DNA from: Pontivivens insulae
GTDB lineage: Bacteria > Pseudomonadota > Alphaproteobacteria > Rhodobacterales > Rhodobacteraceae
Direction: 5' to 3'
Length of the DNA: 64,000 bases
NCBI RefSeq assembly: GCF_900302495.1
Contig: NZ_OMKW01000002.1
Location: 372,001 to 436,000 of the forward strand
This document shows positions 43,697-52,874 of this stretch, one piece after another (within the stretch, counting starts at the first letter, position 1; each line of letters opens with the position of its first letter). The notes below the pieces were generated by a model. That model worked only from the letters and a program-made list of their open reading frames with translations, made no database searches and had not been told where the DNA came from. The translations under genes and the position numbers were made by a program.

Positions 43697-44605
43697 TCAA
43701 TCCAACATCGCAGCGGCTTTTTGTGCGCGTTTATAAGCGGTTATCTCTTCCAGAACAAATTCACGGAACGCGGCGACGCGCTTCGAATGCCTCAATTCTT
43801 CTGGATATGCGAGGTAGACCGGGACGACGCTGCTGGCCTGAGACGGCACAACATTGACCAATTCTGCGTTACCAAGGGCGATATAGTCGGGCAGGGCACC
43901 GATCCCAAGTGAGTGAATGACCGCCTGAAGGATGCCGAAATAGTTGTTCACCGTCAGGTGGCTGGAGTGATCCGCGTCCAGAAACGGTCGAAGCCAGGTC
44001 TGACCGGCGGCGACCTGCGGCGCGTCCGGGGCGTGGCCGATGATACGATGACGCATCAGTTCCTCGGTCGTGTCGGGCCGCCCGTGACGGGTGACATAGG
44101 ATTGCGACGCATAAAACCGCATACGCACATCCATTAGCCTGCGGCGGATCAGATCCGCCTGGGATGGTTCCTTTAGCCGGATTGCGACATCAGCTTCGCG
44201 CATCGGCAGATCGACGATCCGCTCATCCAGCATCAGATTGATCTTCAGATTCGGATACTGTTCGTAGAGGCGTGGCAGACGTGGAGCGAGCCAGAGCGTT
44301 CCGAAGCCGGTCGTGGTGGTGACACGCAATTCGCCAAAAACTTCATCTTCGCTGTCGCGAATTCGGGCCGTCGCCGCGGCGAGCCGTTTGGCCATGTCGC
44401 GGGTTGCGGAATACAGCAATTCGCCCTGCTCGGTTAGGATCAGCCCGCGGGCATGACGATGGAACAGCGTCACGCTCAACGCTTCTTCCAGACCTCGAAT
44501 CTGGCGGCTGACGGCAGACTGGCTCAAATGAAGCGAATCGCCCGCATGGGTCAGTGAGCCCACATCGGCCACAGCGTGAAAGATTCGCAGTTTGTCCCAG
44601 TCCAT
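43697..44605 (-). CDS. LysR-family transcriptional regulator
   Basis: A 302-residue regulator. MDWDKLRIFHAVADVGSLTHAGDSLHLSQSAVSRQIRGLEE is the winged helix-turn-helix; the effector domain follows (LRVTTTTGFGTLWLAPRLPRLYEQYP). No target is obvious. It ends 160 nt before a strong terminator, leaving a long 3' region. Confidence 0.9.
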   Translation of the reverse strand: MDWDKLRIFHAVADVGSLTHAGDSLHLSQSAVSRQIRGLEEALSVTLFHRHARGLILTEQGELLYSATRDMAKRLAAATARIRDSEDEVFGELRVTTTTGFGTLWLAPRLPRLYEQYPNLKINLMLDERIVDLPMREADVAIRLKEPSQADLIRRRLMDVRMRFYASQSYVTRHGRPDTTEELMRHRIIGHAPDAPQVAAGQTWLRPFLDADHSSHLTVNNYFGILQAVIHSLGIGALPDYIALGNAELVNVVPSQASSVVPVYLAYPEELRHSKRVAAFREFVLEEITAYKRAQKAAAMLD

Positions 44606-44679
44606 CGCACTCTCCGGTGTTTCGTGAAGGTCGAGCCTACAACAGCGCGCCGCGTTCGCGAACCGGTTTCATGCGGGGA

Positions 44680-44997
44680 TCAGCGATCCTTCCAGCGTGC
44701 GCCCCAGGCTTCGATCTCGCGCAGCGGGCCATGCAGTTCCTGACCTTTGGCCGTCACACGATACTCCAGACGGCGGGCGCCTTCGTGCACGGGCCGTTTC
44801 GCCAGAAGACCCGAATCGACCAACCTGCGCAACCGGGTCGAGAGGATGTTGCGCGCTACGCCCAATTCGCGCTGGTAGTCGTCAAACCGACTGATGCCGT
44901 TCAACGACGCCCACAGGATCAGAAGAGTCCACCGGTCCCCGACCTGTTCCAGAGCTTTAGCCTCTGGCACGGTCTTCATTCTAAAATCGTTGGACAC
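44680..44997 (-). CDS. HxlR-family helix-turn-helix regulator
   Basis: A 105-residue winged-helix regulator: LEQVGDRWTLLILWASLNG, then RFDDYQRELGVARNILSTRLRRLVDSGLL and RRLEYRVTAKGQEL. GTG 44997 with GAGG 8 nt upstream is preferred over GTG 45006. It is divergent from the indolepyruvate oxidoreductase gene and may regulate it. Confidence 0.8.
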   Translation of the reverse strand: MSNDFRMKTVPEAKALEQVGDRWTLLILWASLNGISRFDDYQRELGVARNILSTRLRRLVDSGLLAKRPVHEGARRLEYRVTAKGQELHGPLREIEAWGARWKDR

Positions 44998-45006
44998 GCC
45001 CTGCAC

Positions 45007-45228
45007 CTCACCGAAATGTCTTTTGTCAATTAAGCATACACAATACCGGAATTGGGAGACCTAAACTATGTTAACCATACCTAAAAAAGAATATTATTCA
45101 TTTCATTCAAGGACGTAAGGGGTATCGAGACAAGACTTGAAAGGTCAGCATTTGTGACCTAACATAACGTCATACGATGAGTTGGCGACCGCTAGGGAGG
45201 CATCGCCACGTTCCTGGGGAGGATCGTC
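45007..45228. promoter_or_regulatory. Divergent regulatory region of HxlR and indolepyruvate oxidoreductase genes
   Basis: A 222-nt AT-rich gap separating the two divergent genes. It should hold both promoters, but no clear inverted repeat or -35/-10 pair stands out. The ribosome site GGGGAGGATC precedes the oxidoreductase ATG. Confidence 0.4.
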
Positions 45229-48200
45229 ATGACACTTTTCGACCGGTCATTGGATGACCGTTTTGATCTCGAAAAACAGCATGTGCTGCTGAGCGGCATT
45301 CAGGGCCTGGTACGTTTGCCACTGATGCAAAGGGCCCGTGACGTCGCGGCCGGGCACAACACGGCTGGACTTGTGACCGGGTATCGCGGCTCACCGCTGG
45401 GCGGTGTTGATCAGCAGATGATGCGGGCACGCGATCAGCTTGAGAAGGCGCATGTCGTCTTTCAGCACGGTCTGAACGAAGATCTTGCTGCCACCGCCCT
45501 TTGGGGGGCGCAGCAGGCGGAGCTTCGCGGCGAAGGCAAATATGATGGCGTCTTTGGCCTGTGGTATGGCAAGGGCCCTGGCGTCGACCGCACGGGTGAT
45601 GTCTTCCGTCATGCCAACATGGCGGGCAGCTCCGCACTAGGCGGCGTGCTGGTTGCGATGGGCGACGATCACACCGGCGAAAGCTCCACGGTTCTGCACC
45701 AGTCCGAATTCGCGCTGATGGATGCGCTGATCCCGATACTTGCCCCGGCAGGCGTGCAGGAGGTGCTGGATTATGGCGTGCTTGGCTGGGCTTTAAGCCG
45801 CTATTCCGGCTGTTGGGTTGGCATCAAATGCCTGAAAGACACGATCGAGGTTACCGAAGTCGTCGATGGCGATCCGCATCGGGTCGATGTCAAAATCCCG
45901 ACGGATTTCGACATGCCGGCGGATGGCCTGAACATTCGCCTCGTCGACGATCGCACGGTGCAAGAGGCGCGGCTGCATGATTACAAGCGCTTCGCGGCCG
46001 AGGCATTCGGTCGCGCCAACAAGTTGGACCACAGGGTCTTGGGTGAGCGGGGGGCGCGCATCGGCATCGTAAGCTCCGGCAAATCCTGGCTCGACACCGT
46101 GCATGCGCTCGACCTGCTGGGGATAGATGCGGAAGAGGCAAAGCGCCTGGGCATTACCACTTACAAGGTCGGCATGACGTGGCCGCTCGACATGAAGTCG
46201 ATGCGGGAGTGGTCCGACGATCTCGACCTCATCATTTGCGTCGAGGAAAAGCGCAAGCTGATCGAGGTCCAGATCAAGGAGGCAATCTTCGACGACCGAC
46301 GTGGGCGTCGGGTCGTCGGTTGGAAACATGAGAATGGCGACACGTTGTTCTCTGTCAAAACGGCACTCGACCCTGTGACGATCGCCCGAAAGTTGGGCGG
46401 TGTTCTTCGCGCTGAAGGGGTTGAAAGCGAGAAGCTCAAGATCGCGATGGAGGTGCTGGACAACGCCGCCAAGGCAGATAACGCGGAGGAGATCGCAAGC
46501 CGCCTGCCATGGTTCTGTTCCGGCTGCCCGCACAATTCCTCGACCAAGCTGCCCGAAGGGTCCCGTGCCTATGCGGGCATTGGGTGCCATTTCATGGTGC
46601 AATGGATGGACCGCGACACGGTGGGCTTCACCCATATGGGCGGCGAGGGTGCCAATTGGATCGGGGAGGCCCCGTTCTCCAATACAAACCACGTTTTCCA
46701 GAACCTCGGCGATGGCACTTACAATCATTCCGGTGTGCAGGCGATCCGCGCCGCACTCGCGGCCAAGACCAACATCACCTATAAGATCCTTTACAATGAC
46801 GCCGTTGCCATGACGGGCGGACAAGGAAACGAGGGCGATCTGTCCGCAGAGCGTATCGCGCATGAGCTGAAGGCGATGGGCGTCAAGCGCATCGTCGGTG
46901 TCTATGATCCGAAAGAGGATGTTGACCCTTCAGCTTTCCCGATTGAAATGCGAGAGCGGCATGAACTCGACGACGTGCAGCGCGAGCTGCGCGAAGTGCC
47001 CGGCGTCTCTGCCATCCTCTATATCCAGACCTGCGCCGCGGAAAAACGCCGGCGCCGTAAGCGCGGGAAATTCCCTGATCCGGACAAGCGCATCTTCATC
47101 AACCCGAATGTTTGCGAGGGTTGCGGCGATTGCGGGCAAAAGTCGAACTGCGTTTCCATCGTGCCGCTCGAAACCGAACTTGGCCGCAAACGACAGATTG
47201 ATCAGTCGAGCTGCAACAAGGATTTTTCCTGCGTCGACGGGTTCTGCCCAAGCTTCGTGAGTGTGGAGGGCGCGACAGTGAAAAAGGCTGAGACGACCTC
47301 TGTTGCGATCCCGGACTTGCCTGAGCCGCAGCTTCCTTCCATCGACGGCACCTATAACCTCGTCATCACCGGGGTTGGTGGAACCGGCGTTGTGACCGTT
47401 GGAGCGCTGCTTGCCATGGCGGCGCATCTCGAAGGAAAAGGGGCCGGTGTCATGGAAATGGCGGGCCTTGCTCAAAAGGGCGGTGCGGTTCACATCCACG
47501 CCCGCATCTCCGAAAAACCGCAGGATATCAGCGCGATCCGTGTCGCTGTTGGGGAAGCTGACGCCGTGATCGGTGGTGATATGGTTGTGGCGGCCGGTGC
47601 AAAGACGCTCGGCCTGATGACCCGTGGCCGCACGAAAGCCGTGTGTAACAGTCACGAGATCATTACCGGGGAATTCACTCGCAACACTGAATTTAAGCTG
47701 CCGACGGACCGTATGGGCCTCGCCCTTCGCGCACGGCTCGGGGATGATAACCTCGCCATGCTCGACGCCTCTCAACTAGCGGCGAAGGTGTTGGGCGATG
47801 CGATCTATGCAAATGTTCTGATGTTGGGCGCAGCCTGGCAGGCGGGCCTGGTCCCGCTCAGCCGTGCGGCCATCGAGCGCGCGATCGAGATCAACGGGGC
47901 GGGCGTCGAGGGCAACATGCGGGCCTTCGAACTGGGTCGCTGGGCGATCCATGCGCCCGCCGATGCTCATGCCGTGACGTCAGAGGCAGACGTGGCCGAA
48001 CTGACATTGGAGGAGAAAATCGACTTCCGCGCGGAGCACCTGAAAGCCTATCAAAATGGCCGTCTGGCCAAACGCTATCGGAAGATGGTGGACCGTGCGC
48101 GCGGCGTCAGCGACGAATTCGCACTCGCCGTGGCGCAGGGCTATCACAAGCTTCTTGCCTATAAGGACGAATATGAAGTTGCCCGCCTGCATGTTGAAAC

Positions 48201-48639
48201 CTTGGAGGATGCTGTAAACGATGCCTTCGACAACGTAAACGGTTTGCGTTTTCACATGGCGCCACCTGTGCTCGGCAAGAAGGATCATAACGGCAATCCA
48301 GTGAAGCAGGAATTTGGCCCGTGGATGTTCCGCGCGATGAAGATGCTGCGCCGGGGAAAGATGCTGCGTGGCACGCCGCTCGATCCCTTCGGTCGGACAG
48401 AGGAACGCCGGATGGAGCGGGCGCTGATTGCCGAATATGAGCAGGACATGGAAGAGATCATCGGCAAGGTCGATGCCTCCACGCATGACGCAGCGGTGGC
48501 ACTTGCGCTGATCCCACTCTCGATCCGTGGGTTCGGCCATGTGAAGGAAGCGAATGCGCAGGCGGCAGCCAAGCGACGCGAGGAGGCTCTGGCGAGCTTC
48601 CGCGCGGGTGGAGCGCCCGTTTTGAGAGCGGCTCAATAG
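45229..48639 (+). CDS. Fused indolepyruvate ferredoxin oxidoreductase
   Basis: A 1136-residue protein joining the thiamine-dependent alpha part (about residues 1-715) and the gamma-type part (from LVITGVGGTGVVTVGALLAMAAHLEGKGA). It catalyses oxidative decarboxylation of arylpyruvates with ferredoxin as acceptor. A cysteine-rich region CEGCGDCGQKSNC near residue 630 binds iron-sulfur clusters, and WFCSGCPHNSSTKLPEGS is conserved. GGGGAGG precedes the ATG. It may serve aromatic amino acid breakdown. The ferredoxin partner is not in this window. Confidence 0.9.
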   Translation: MTLFDRSLDDRFDLEKQHVLLSGIQGLVRLPLMQRARDVAAGHNTAGLVTGYRGSPLGGVDQQMMRARDQLEKAHVVFQHGLNEDLAATALWGAQQAELRGEGKYDGVFGLWYGKGPGVDRTGDVFRHANMAGSSALGGVLVAMGDDHTGESSTVLHQSEFALMDALIPILAPAGVQEVLDYGVLGWALSRYSGCWVGIKCLKDTIEVTEVVDGDPHRVDVKIPTDFDMPADGLNIRLVDDRTVQEARLHDYKRFAAEAFGRANKLDHRVLGERGARIGIVSSGKSWLDTVHALDLLGIDAEEAKRLGITTYKVGMTWPLDMKSMREWSDDLDLIICVEEKRKLIEVQIKEAIFDDRRGRRVVGWKHENGDTLFSVKTALDPVTIARKLGGVLRAEGVESEKLKIAMEVLDNAAKADNAEEIASRLPWFCSGCPHNSSTKLPEGSRAYAGIGCHFMVQWMDRDTVGFTHMGGEGANWIGEAPFSNTNHVFQNLGDGTYNHSGVQAIRAALAAKTNITYKILYNDAVAMTGGQGNEGDLSAERIAHELKAMGVKRIVGVYDPKEDVDPSAFPIEMRERHELDDVQRELREVPGVSAILYIQTCAAEKRRRRKRGKFPDPDKRIFINPNVCEGCGDCGQKSNCVSIVPLETELGRKRQIDQSSCNKDFSCVDGFCPSFVSVEGATVKKAETTSVAIPDLPEPQLPSIDGTYNLVITGVGGTGVVTVGALLAMAAHLEGKGAGVMEMAGLAQKGGAVHIHARISEKPQDISAIRVAVGEADAVIGGDMVVAAGAKTLGLMTRGRTKAVCNSHEIITGEFTRNTEFKLPTDRMGLALRARLGDDNLAMLDASQLAAKVLGDAIYANVLMLGAAWQAGLVPLSRAAIERAIEINGAGVEGNMRAFELGRWAIHAPADAHAVTSEADVAELTLEEKIDFRAEHLKAYQNGRLAKRYRKMVDRARGVSDEFALAVAQGYHKLLAYKDEYEVARLHVETLEDAVNDAFDNVNGLRFHMAPPVLGKKDHNGNPVKQEFGPWMFRAMKMLRRGKMLRGTPLDPFGRTEERRMERALIAEYEQDMEEIIGKVDASTHDAAVALALIPLSIRGFGHVKEANAQAAAKRREEALASFRAGGAPVLRAAQ

Positions 48640-48660
48640 GGTATTTGGACCAATCCGAAA
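48639..48660 (+). repeat. Short intergenic repeat, copy D
   Basis: The 22-nt sequence starting GGGTATTTGGACCAATCC is identical to 17084-17105. It begins at the last base of the oxidoreductase stop codon and ends directly before the FAH-family stop codon of the convergent gene. Confidence 0.75.
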
Positions 48661-49332
48661 TCAGGCGAGGGTGAAGGAGAGGGGCGGCAGCCCCTCAATT
48701 TCACCCTCGCAGACATCCCCGCGTTGCAGCGGACCGACACCAGCGGGCGTGCCGGTCATTATGAGATCCCCCGGCTCAAGCCGTACCGCTTGAGAGCAGA
48801 TGGCGATAATCTCTGGCACAGACCAGATCATCTCATCCAGCTGGGCCTCTTGGCGCATCTTGCCATTCACGCGAAACCGGATCGCGCCTGCTGGCAGCGA
48901 CCCGGACCGCAACGGCCCGCATGGGGCGGAGTTGTCGAAGGCCTTGCCCCAATCCCAAGGCCGACCAACCTTCTTTGCAGCCCCCTGCAGATCCCGGCGC
49001 GTCAGGTCACACCCGACACCGTAGCCCCAGACATGATCGAGCGCGTCGGCTTCAGCAATATCCGTGCCACCCAAGCCGATCGCGAGAACCAGTTCCACCT
49101 CATGATGCAGATCGCTGGTCAGCGGCGGGTAGGGCACGTGCGCACCGCTATCCACAACCGCGTCGGCAGGCTTTGTAAAAAAGAACGGGGGATCGCGATC
49201 GTCGTTGCCCATCTCACGCGCATGAGCGGCATAGTTGCGCCCCACGCAGAAGATGCGACGTACGGGGAAGCGATCCGCAGACCCGTAAATGGCAACAGAT
49301 GGGGTAACGGGTGCGGGGATCACGAAAGACAT
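48661..49332 (-). CDS. Fumarylacetoacetate hydrolase-family protein
   Basis: A 223-residue FAH-fold protein: RIFCVGRNYAAHAREMG, then FFFTKPADAVV, HHEVELVLAIG (metal ligands Glu) and MTGTPAGVGPLQRGD. Members include hydrolases and decarboxylases of aromatic or keto acids; the substrate is unclear. ATG 49332 with GGAAG upstream is preferred over the longer open frame that runs into the repeat. pyrG lies upstream on the same strand. Confidence 0.9.
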   Translation of the reverse strand: MSFVIPAPVTPSVAIYGSADRFPVRRIFCVGRNYAAHAREMGNDDRDPPFFFTKPADAVVDSGAHVPYPPLTSDLHHEVELVLAIGLGGTDIAEADALDHVWGYGVGCDLTRRDLQGAAKKVGRPWDWGKAFDNSAPCGPLRSGSLPAGAIRFRVNGKMRQEAQLDEMIWSVPEIIAICSQAVRLEPGDLIMTGTPAGVGPLQRGDVCEGEIEGLPPLSFTLA

Positions 49333-49342
49333 TTCACTTCCT

Positions 49343-49363
49343 CCAAATATCCCCGCCGGAGGC
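49343..49363. repeat. Short intergenic repeat, copy B
   Basis: The 21-nt sequence beginning CCAAATATCCCCGCCGG is identical to 12199-12219. It fills most of the 40-nt gap between pyrG and the FAH-family gene. Confidence 0.75.
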
Positions 49364-49372
49364 CTCGTCCGG

Positions 49373-51016
49373 TCAGACGAGGCGGGACTGTTCCATGGCC
49401 GCGCGCACAAAGCTTGCGAATAGCGGATGCGGCGCAAACGGTTTTGATTTCAGTTCTGGGTGGAACTGTACGCCGACGAACCAGGGATGATCGGGCAGTT
49501 CCACGATCTCGGGCAGTTCCCCATCGGGTGAGAGGCCAGAAAAGCACAGTCCCGCCTCTTCAAGCTGATCGCGATAGGCGATGTCGACCTCGAACCGGTG
49601 CCGGTGACGTTCGGAGATTTCGCGCGTACCATAGATTTCTGCGACATGGCTATTCTCGACCAGCATCGCATCATAGGCCCCAAGGCGCATCGTGCCGCCC
49701 TTGTCATCGTCGATGGTCCGCTCGACCGTGCGGTTGCCCTCGTTCCAGGCCTTCATGTGGTAGATGACATGCTCATAGCGGTCCTTGCCCGCCTCGTTGT
49801 CGAATTCCTCCGACCCTGCCTTGCTTAGGCCGGCCATGTTGCGTGCTGCCTCAACCACGGCCATCTGCATGCCCAGGCAGATGCCGAAATAGGGGATGTT
49901 GTTTTCGCGCGCATATTGTGCGGCGCGGATCTTGCCTTCGGTCCCACGCTCACCGAAGCCACCTGGGACGAGAATGGCGTTATATCCTTCGAGGTAGGGT
50001 GCCGGATCATCGCTGTCGAAGATCTCCGCATCAATCCACTCCGTCCGAACCTTGACGCGGTTATGCATGCCGCCATGGGTCAGCGCCTCGCTGATGGACT
50101 TATAGGCGTCTTCGAGTTGCGTGTACTTGCCCACGACCGCGATCCGAACTTCACCATCTGGATTGTAGATACGGTCCGCCACGTCGCGCCATTTGTCGAG
50201 TTTCGGGGCAGGGGCCGGCGAAATGCCGAATGCGTCCAGAACCGCTTGATCCAATCCCTCACGATGATAGGCCAGAGGCGCTTCATAGATCGACTTGAGG
50301 TCAAGCGCCGCGATCACGCGCTCTGGGCGCACATTGCAGAACAGTGCCAGTTTTTCGCGTTCCTTGGTTGGGATCGGCTGATCCGAGCGGCAAACCAGAA
50401 TATCAGGTGCAATGCCGATCGAGCGCAGCTCCTTAACCGAGTGTTGGGTGGGTTTCGTCTTCAACTCGCCTGATGCCGCAATCCACGGCAGCAGGGTCAA
50501 ATGCATGAACAGGCATTGGCCCATCGGCTTTTCCTGACCAAATTGCCGGATCGCCTCGAAAAAGGGCAGGCCCTCAATATCACCGACCGTGCCGCCAATC
50601 TCGCACAGCATGAAGTCTACGTCTTCGGCGCCGGTGTCCAGGAATTCCTTGATCTGGTTGGTGACGTGAGGAATGACCTGAATGGTTTTTCCCAGATACT
50701 CGCCGCGCCGTTCCTTCTCCAGAACCGTGGAATAGATGCGACCGGATGAGACGGAATCGGTGTTGCGCGCTGCCACACCGGTAAAGCGCTCGTAGTGGCC
50801 GAGGTCGAGGTCGGTTTCCGCGCCATCATCCGTTACGAAAACTTCACCATGCTCGTACGGGCTCATCGTACCGGGGTCGACATTAAGATAGGGATCAAGC
50901 TTGCGCAGGCGAACGGAATAGCCACGCGCCTGTAGCAGCGCTCCAAGGGCTGCTGAGGCCAGACCCTTCCCCAGAGAGGAGACCACACCACCGGTGATAA
51001 AGATGTAACGCGCCAT
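49373..51016 (-). CDS. pyrG: CTP synthase
   Basis: A 547-residue enzyme converting UTP to CTP with glutamine. The N-terminal synthetase domain starts with [20 protein letters not shown]; the C-terminal glutaminase domain has the nucleophile in [18 protein letters not shown], and its His-Glu pair in [12 protein letters not shown]. Length is standard. secG lies upstream on the same strand, a common order. Confidence 0.97.
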   Translation of the reverse strand: MARYIFITGGVVSSLGKGLASAALGALLQARGYSVRLRKLDPYLNVDPGTMSPYEHGEVFVTDDGAETDLDLGHYERFTGVAARNTDSVSSGRIYSTVLEKERRGEYLGKTIQVIPHVTNQIKEFLDTGAEDVDFMLCEIGGTVGDIEGLPFFEAIRQFGQEKPMGQCLFMHLTLLPWIAASGELKTKPTQHSVKELRSIGIAPDILVCRSDQPIPTKEREKLALFCNVRPERVIAALDLKSIYEAPLAYHREGLDQAVLDAFGISPAPAPKLDKWRDVADRIYNPDGEVRIAVVGKYTQLEDAYKSISEALTHGGMHNRVKVRTEWIDAEIFDSDDPAPYLEGYNAILVPGGFGERGTEGKIRAAQYARENNIPYFGICLGMQMAVVEAARNMAGLSKAGSEEFDNEAGKDRYEHVIYHMKAWNEGNRTVERTIDDDKGGTMRLGAYDAMLVENSHVAEIYGTREISERHRHRFEVDIAYRDQLEEAGLCFSGLSPDGELPEIVELPDHPWFVGVQFHPELKSKPFAPHPLFASFVRAAMEQSRLV

Positions 51017-51096
51017 GAAATATTCCCCGTGCGGCCAGCAAACCTGCCGCGCAATCCAAGTCTAAAAAAGGACCACGCCACGGGATTTGACCCTTA

Positions 51097-51117
51097 GCCG
51101 GAATCCCTGATTCCGGC
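51097..51117 (-). terminator. Hairpin between secG and pyrG
   Basis: GCCGGAATC (51097-51105) pairs perfectly with GATTCCGGC (51109-51117) with a 3-nt loop. No T-tract is present, so it may pause or protect RNA rather than terminate. Confidence 0.35.
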
Positions 51118-51171
51118 AAGAGGCACCCGACATCTGGTGTCAGGTCATTCCTGTGGCGCGAGTGTTAGCGT

Positions 51172-51549
51172 TTAGTCAGCCGCCGGAGGCAAGGTCAGGT
51201 CGTCGCTGCCATCGAGCCCCGGTGGCAGCAGATCACCTTGAAGATCCGGTGCAAGGCCGGGACGCTCGATCCCGGTATCGGCGCCAACACCTTCGAGGAC
51301 AGACCCACTGCCGCCATCCGATGCTGCAATGATTGTCAGGGCAAGGCAGACAGCAAAGAAGGCCGCGCCCAGTCCCCATGTCACTTTGCCAAGGGCCGTT
51401 GCAGCGGACCGGCCCGACATCATGCCGCCGCCGCCACCACCGCCGCCACCGCCCATGCCAAGCCCGCCCCCTTCGGAGCGCTGCATCAACACGACACCGA
51501 TCAGCGCAAGTGCGATGATCAACTGGACGACGAGAAGGACGTTTGCCAT
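51172..51549 (-). CDS. secG: Preprotein translocase subunit SecG
   Basis: A 125-residue membrane protein. The first helix is MANVLLVVQLIIALALIGVVL, followed by QRSEGGGLG, a run of ten glycines, and a second helix (TWGLGAAFFAVCLALTIIAA) as in SecG. The tail is rich in Asp/Gly/Pro and longer than in E. coli. ATG 51549 is chosen; upstream open frame is unlikely to be used. Confidence 0.9.
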   Translation of the reverse strand: MANVLLVVQLIIALALIGVVLMQRSEGGGLGMGGGGGGGGGGMMSGRSAATALGKVTWGLGAAFFAVCLALTIIAASDGGSGSVLEGVGADTGIERPGLAPDLQGDLLPPGLDGSDDLTLPPAAD

Positions 51550-51685
51550 TGCGGCCCCTTGGTGTTCACTAAGTCGGTTGGTCTGTAACAAAGCCACCTG
51601 ATAGTGTCGATGCGAAAACGCAAGGGGCGGGGGAGAAGACGTGACGGTTTCACCTGATTACGAGGTGATCGCCCACAGGTTTTGA

Positions 51686-52255
51686 TCAATGATCGAACTC
51701 ACTCGGTGCATATTCCAGCAGGACGGGCACAACCAATTCCTCTTCATCTTCCAGGTGACGGGCCAGGAAAGTCTGAAATTTCTCTAATGTGGCGGCGAAT
51801 TGCTCCGCTGCTGCGATGGTGCCAGATGCCTGAGCCTGCAACAGGCCGTTCGCTCCGTCTGCAAATTGCCCGAGAACGGCATCAATCGCATGGTGGTCTT
51901 TGTCCAGCATCTCGAACCCGCGCAAGAGGCGGTTATCCTGCCGCATCAAAACGGGAAAGTACTGAGTGTCTTCGATCATGTGGTGACCGTGCAGATCCTG
52001 CAACATGAACTGCCCGACCCGCGCCAGGCGGTACTTTGCATCATCTGTTGCAAGCGTGCCTTCCAACAAAGCCCTGTTGGTGGCGACGAGTTCCGCCATG
52101 CCGCGGCGAAACATCAAGTGCCGGTCCAGCCAGAACCGGGTGAGAGCGGTAAAGTTGTGATGCGTTTCCCAGTCGGCGCGGGGATACTGCTCGGCCAGCA
52201 CCCGCAATGCATCGGGCAAGCCATTTCGTTCTGCAAGGGCGAGAGGATCAGACAT
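51686..52255 (-). CDS. Hemerythrin-like (HHE-domain) protein
   Basis: A 189-residue helical protein with metal-binding patterns: ETHHNFTALTRFWLDRHLMF, HGHHMIEDTQYFPVLMRQD, MLDKDHHAIDAVLGQF and ARHLEDEEELVVPVLLEY. These fit an HHE/hemerythrin di-iron fold, which can bind oxygen or nitric oxide or act in repair of iron-sulfur sites. ATG 52255 is preferred over the longer frame. The exact role is unknown. Confidence 0.85.
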   Translation of the reverse strand: MSDPLALAERNGLPDALRVLAEQYPRADWETHHNFTALTRFWLDRHLMFRRGMAELVATNRALLEGTLATDDAKYRLARVGQFMLQDLHGHHMIEDTQYFPVLMRQDNRLLRGFEMLDKDHHAIDAVLGQFADGANGLLQAQASGTIAAAEQFAATLEKFQTFLARHLEDEEELVVPVLLEYAPSEFDH

Positions 52256-52376
52256 AGACCAAAGATTGGCGTTTCGGTGCGGAAGTCGAGCCATATCTCT
52301 GGAAACAAACTTGTGATCGCGACGTGAGCACGGACCATGTTAGCCGCACAGCGACATATATTAGCCGGAGAACATG

Positions 52377-52835
52377 ATGTTCCGCCAAGATCGCCTCGAC
52401 GCCATTGCCCTTTTGATCCTGAGAACCGGTCTTGTCTGGTTCATCTTTCTTTGGGCTGCACACAAGATCATCACGCCGACCCAATACCAGAACCTCGCTC
52501 GTCATTTTGACGGCGTGGATGTGTCGATCTCGCAAATCTATCTGGCAGCCGGTGTTCAGATCGCGATCTGCGTTTTGGCATTGATCGGGATCGGGCGGAT
52601 CTTCAGCTATGGCGCGCTGTTGGTCATGCATTTCTTTACAGTCACGCGGCGCTGGGAAGGGTTTTTTGATCCGTTTGCCCTGAACGACCGCAATTTTCCG
52701 ATCAATCGAAATCAGGTGATTGATCTGGCCGTGTTGGGGGCCTTCGTTGCTCTGATCCTGTTGATCCGTCGGGATCACTTCAGCCTCGGGGGCTATCTTG
52801 CAAAGCGGGCAGGTCGTCTGAAATGGTGGATGTAG
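52377..52835 (+). CDS. DoxX-like small membrane protein
   Basis: A 152-residue protein with four predicted membrane helices: LDAIALLILRTGLVWFIFLWAAH, ISQIYLAAGVQIAICVLALIG, FSYGALLVMHFFTV and VIDLAVLGAFVALILLIRR. The layout resembles DoxX-family proteins, but no diagnostic residue is certain. GGAG lies 6 nt before ATG 52377 (ATG 52374 is also possible). It is divergent from the hemerythrin gene and convergent with the RTX lipase. Confidence 0.55.
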   Translation: MFRQDRLDAIALLILRTGLVWFIFLWAAHKIITPTQYQNLARHFDGVDVSISQIYLAAGVQIAICVLALIGIGRIFSYGALLVMHFFTVTRRWEGFFDPFALNDRNFPINRNQVIDLAVLGAFVALILLIRRDHFSLGGYLAKRAGRLKWWM

Positions 52836-52836
52836 A

Positions 52837-52863
52837 CGGATCGGGCCGCGAAAGCCCGATCCG
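52837..52863. terminator. Hairpin between DoxX-like and RTX lipase genes
   Basis: CGGATCGGGC (52837-52846) pairs perfectly with GCCCGATCCG (52854-52863). No strong T-run, but the convergent setting suggests a shared terminator. Confidence 0.5.
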
Positions 52864-52874
52864 CCGCCCCCTCC

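Noticed and set aside
51420-51460. CCG/CCN-rich run resembling a microsatellite
   Set aside because: It encodes the glycine loop of SecG, in frame.
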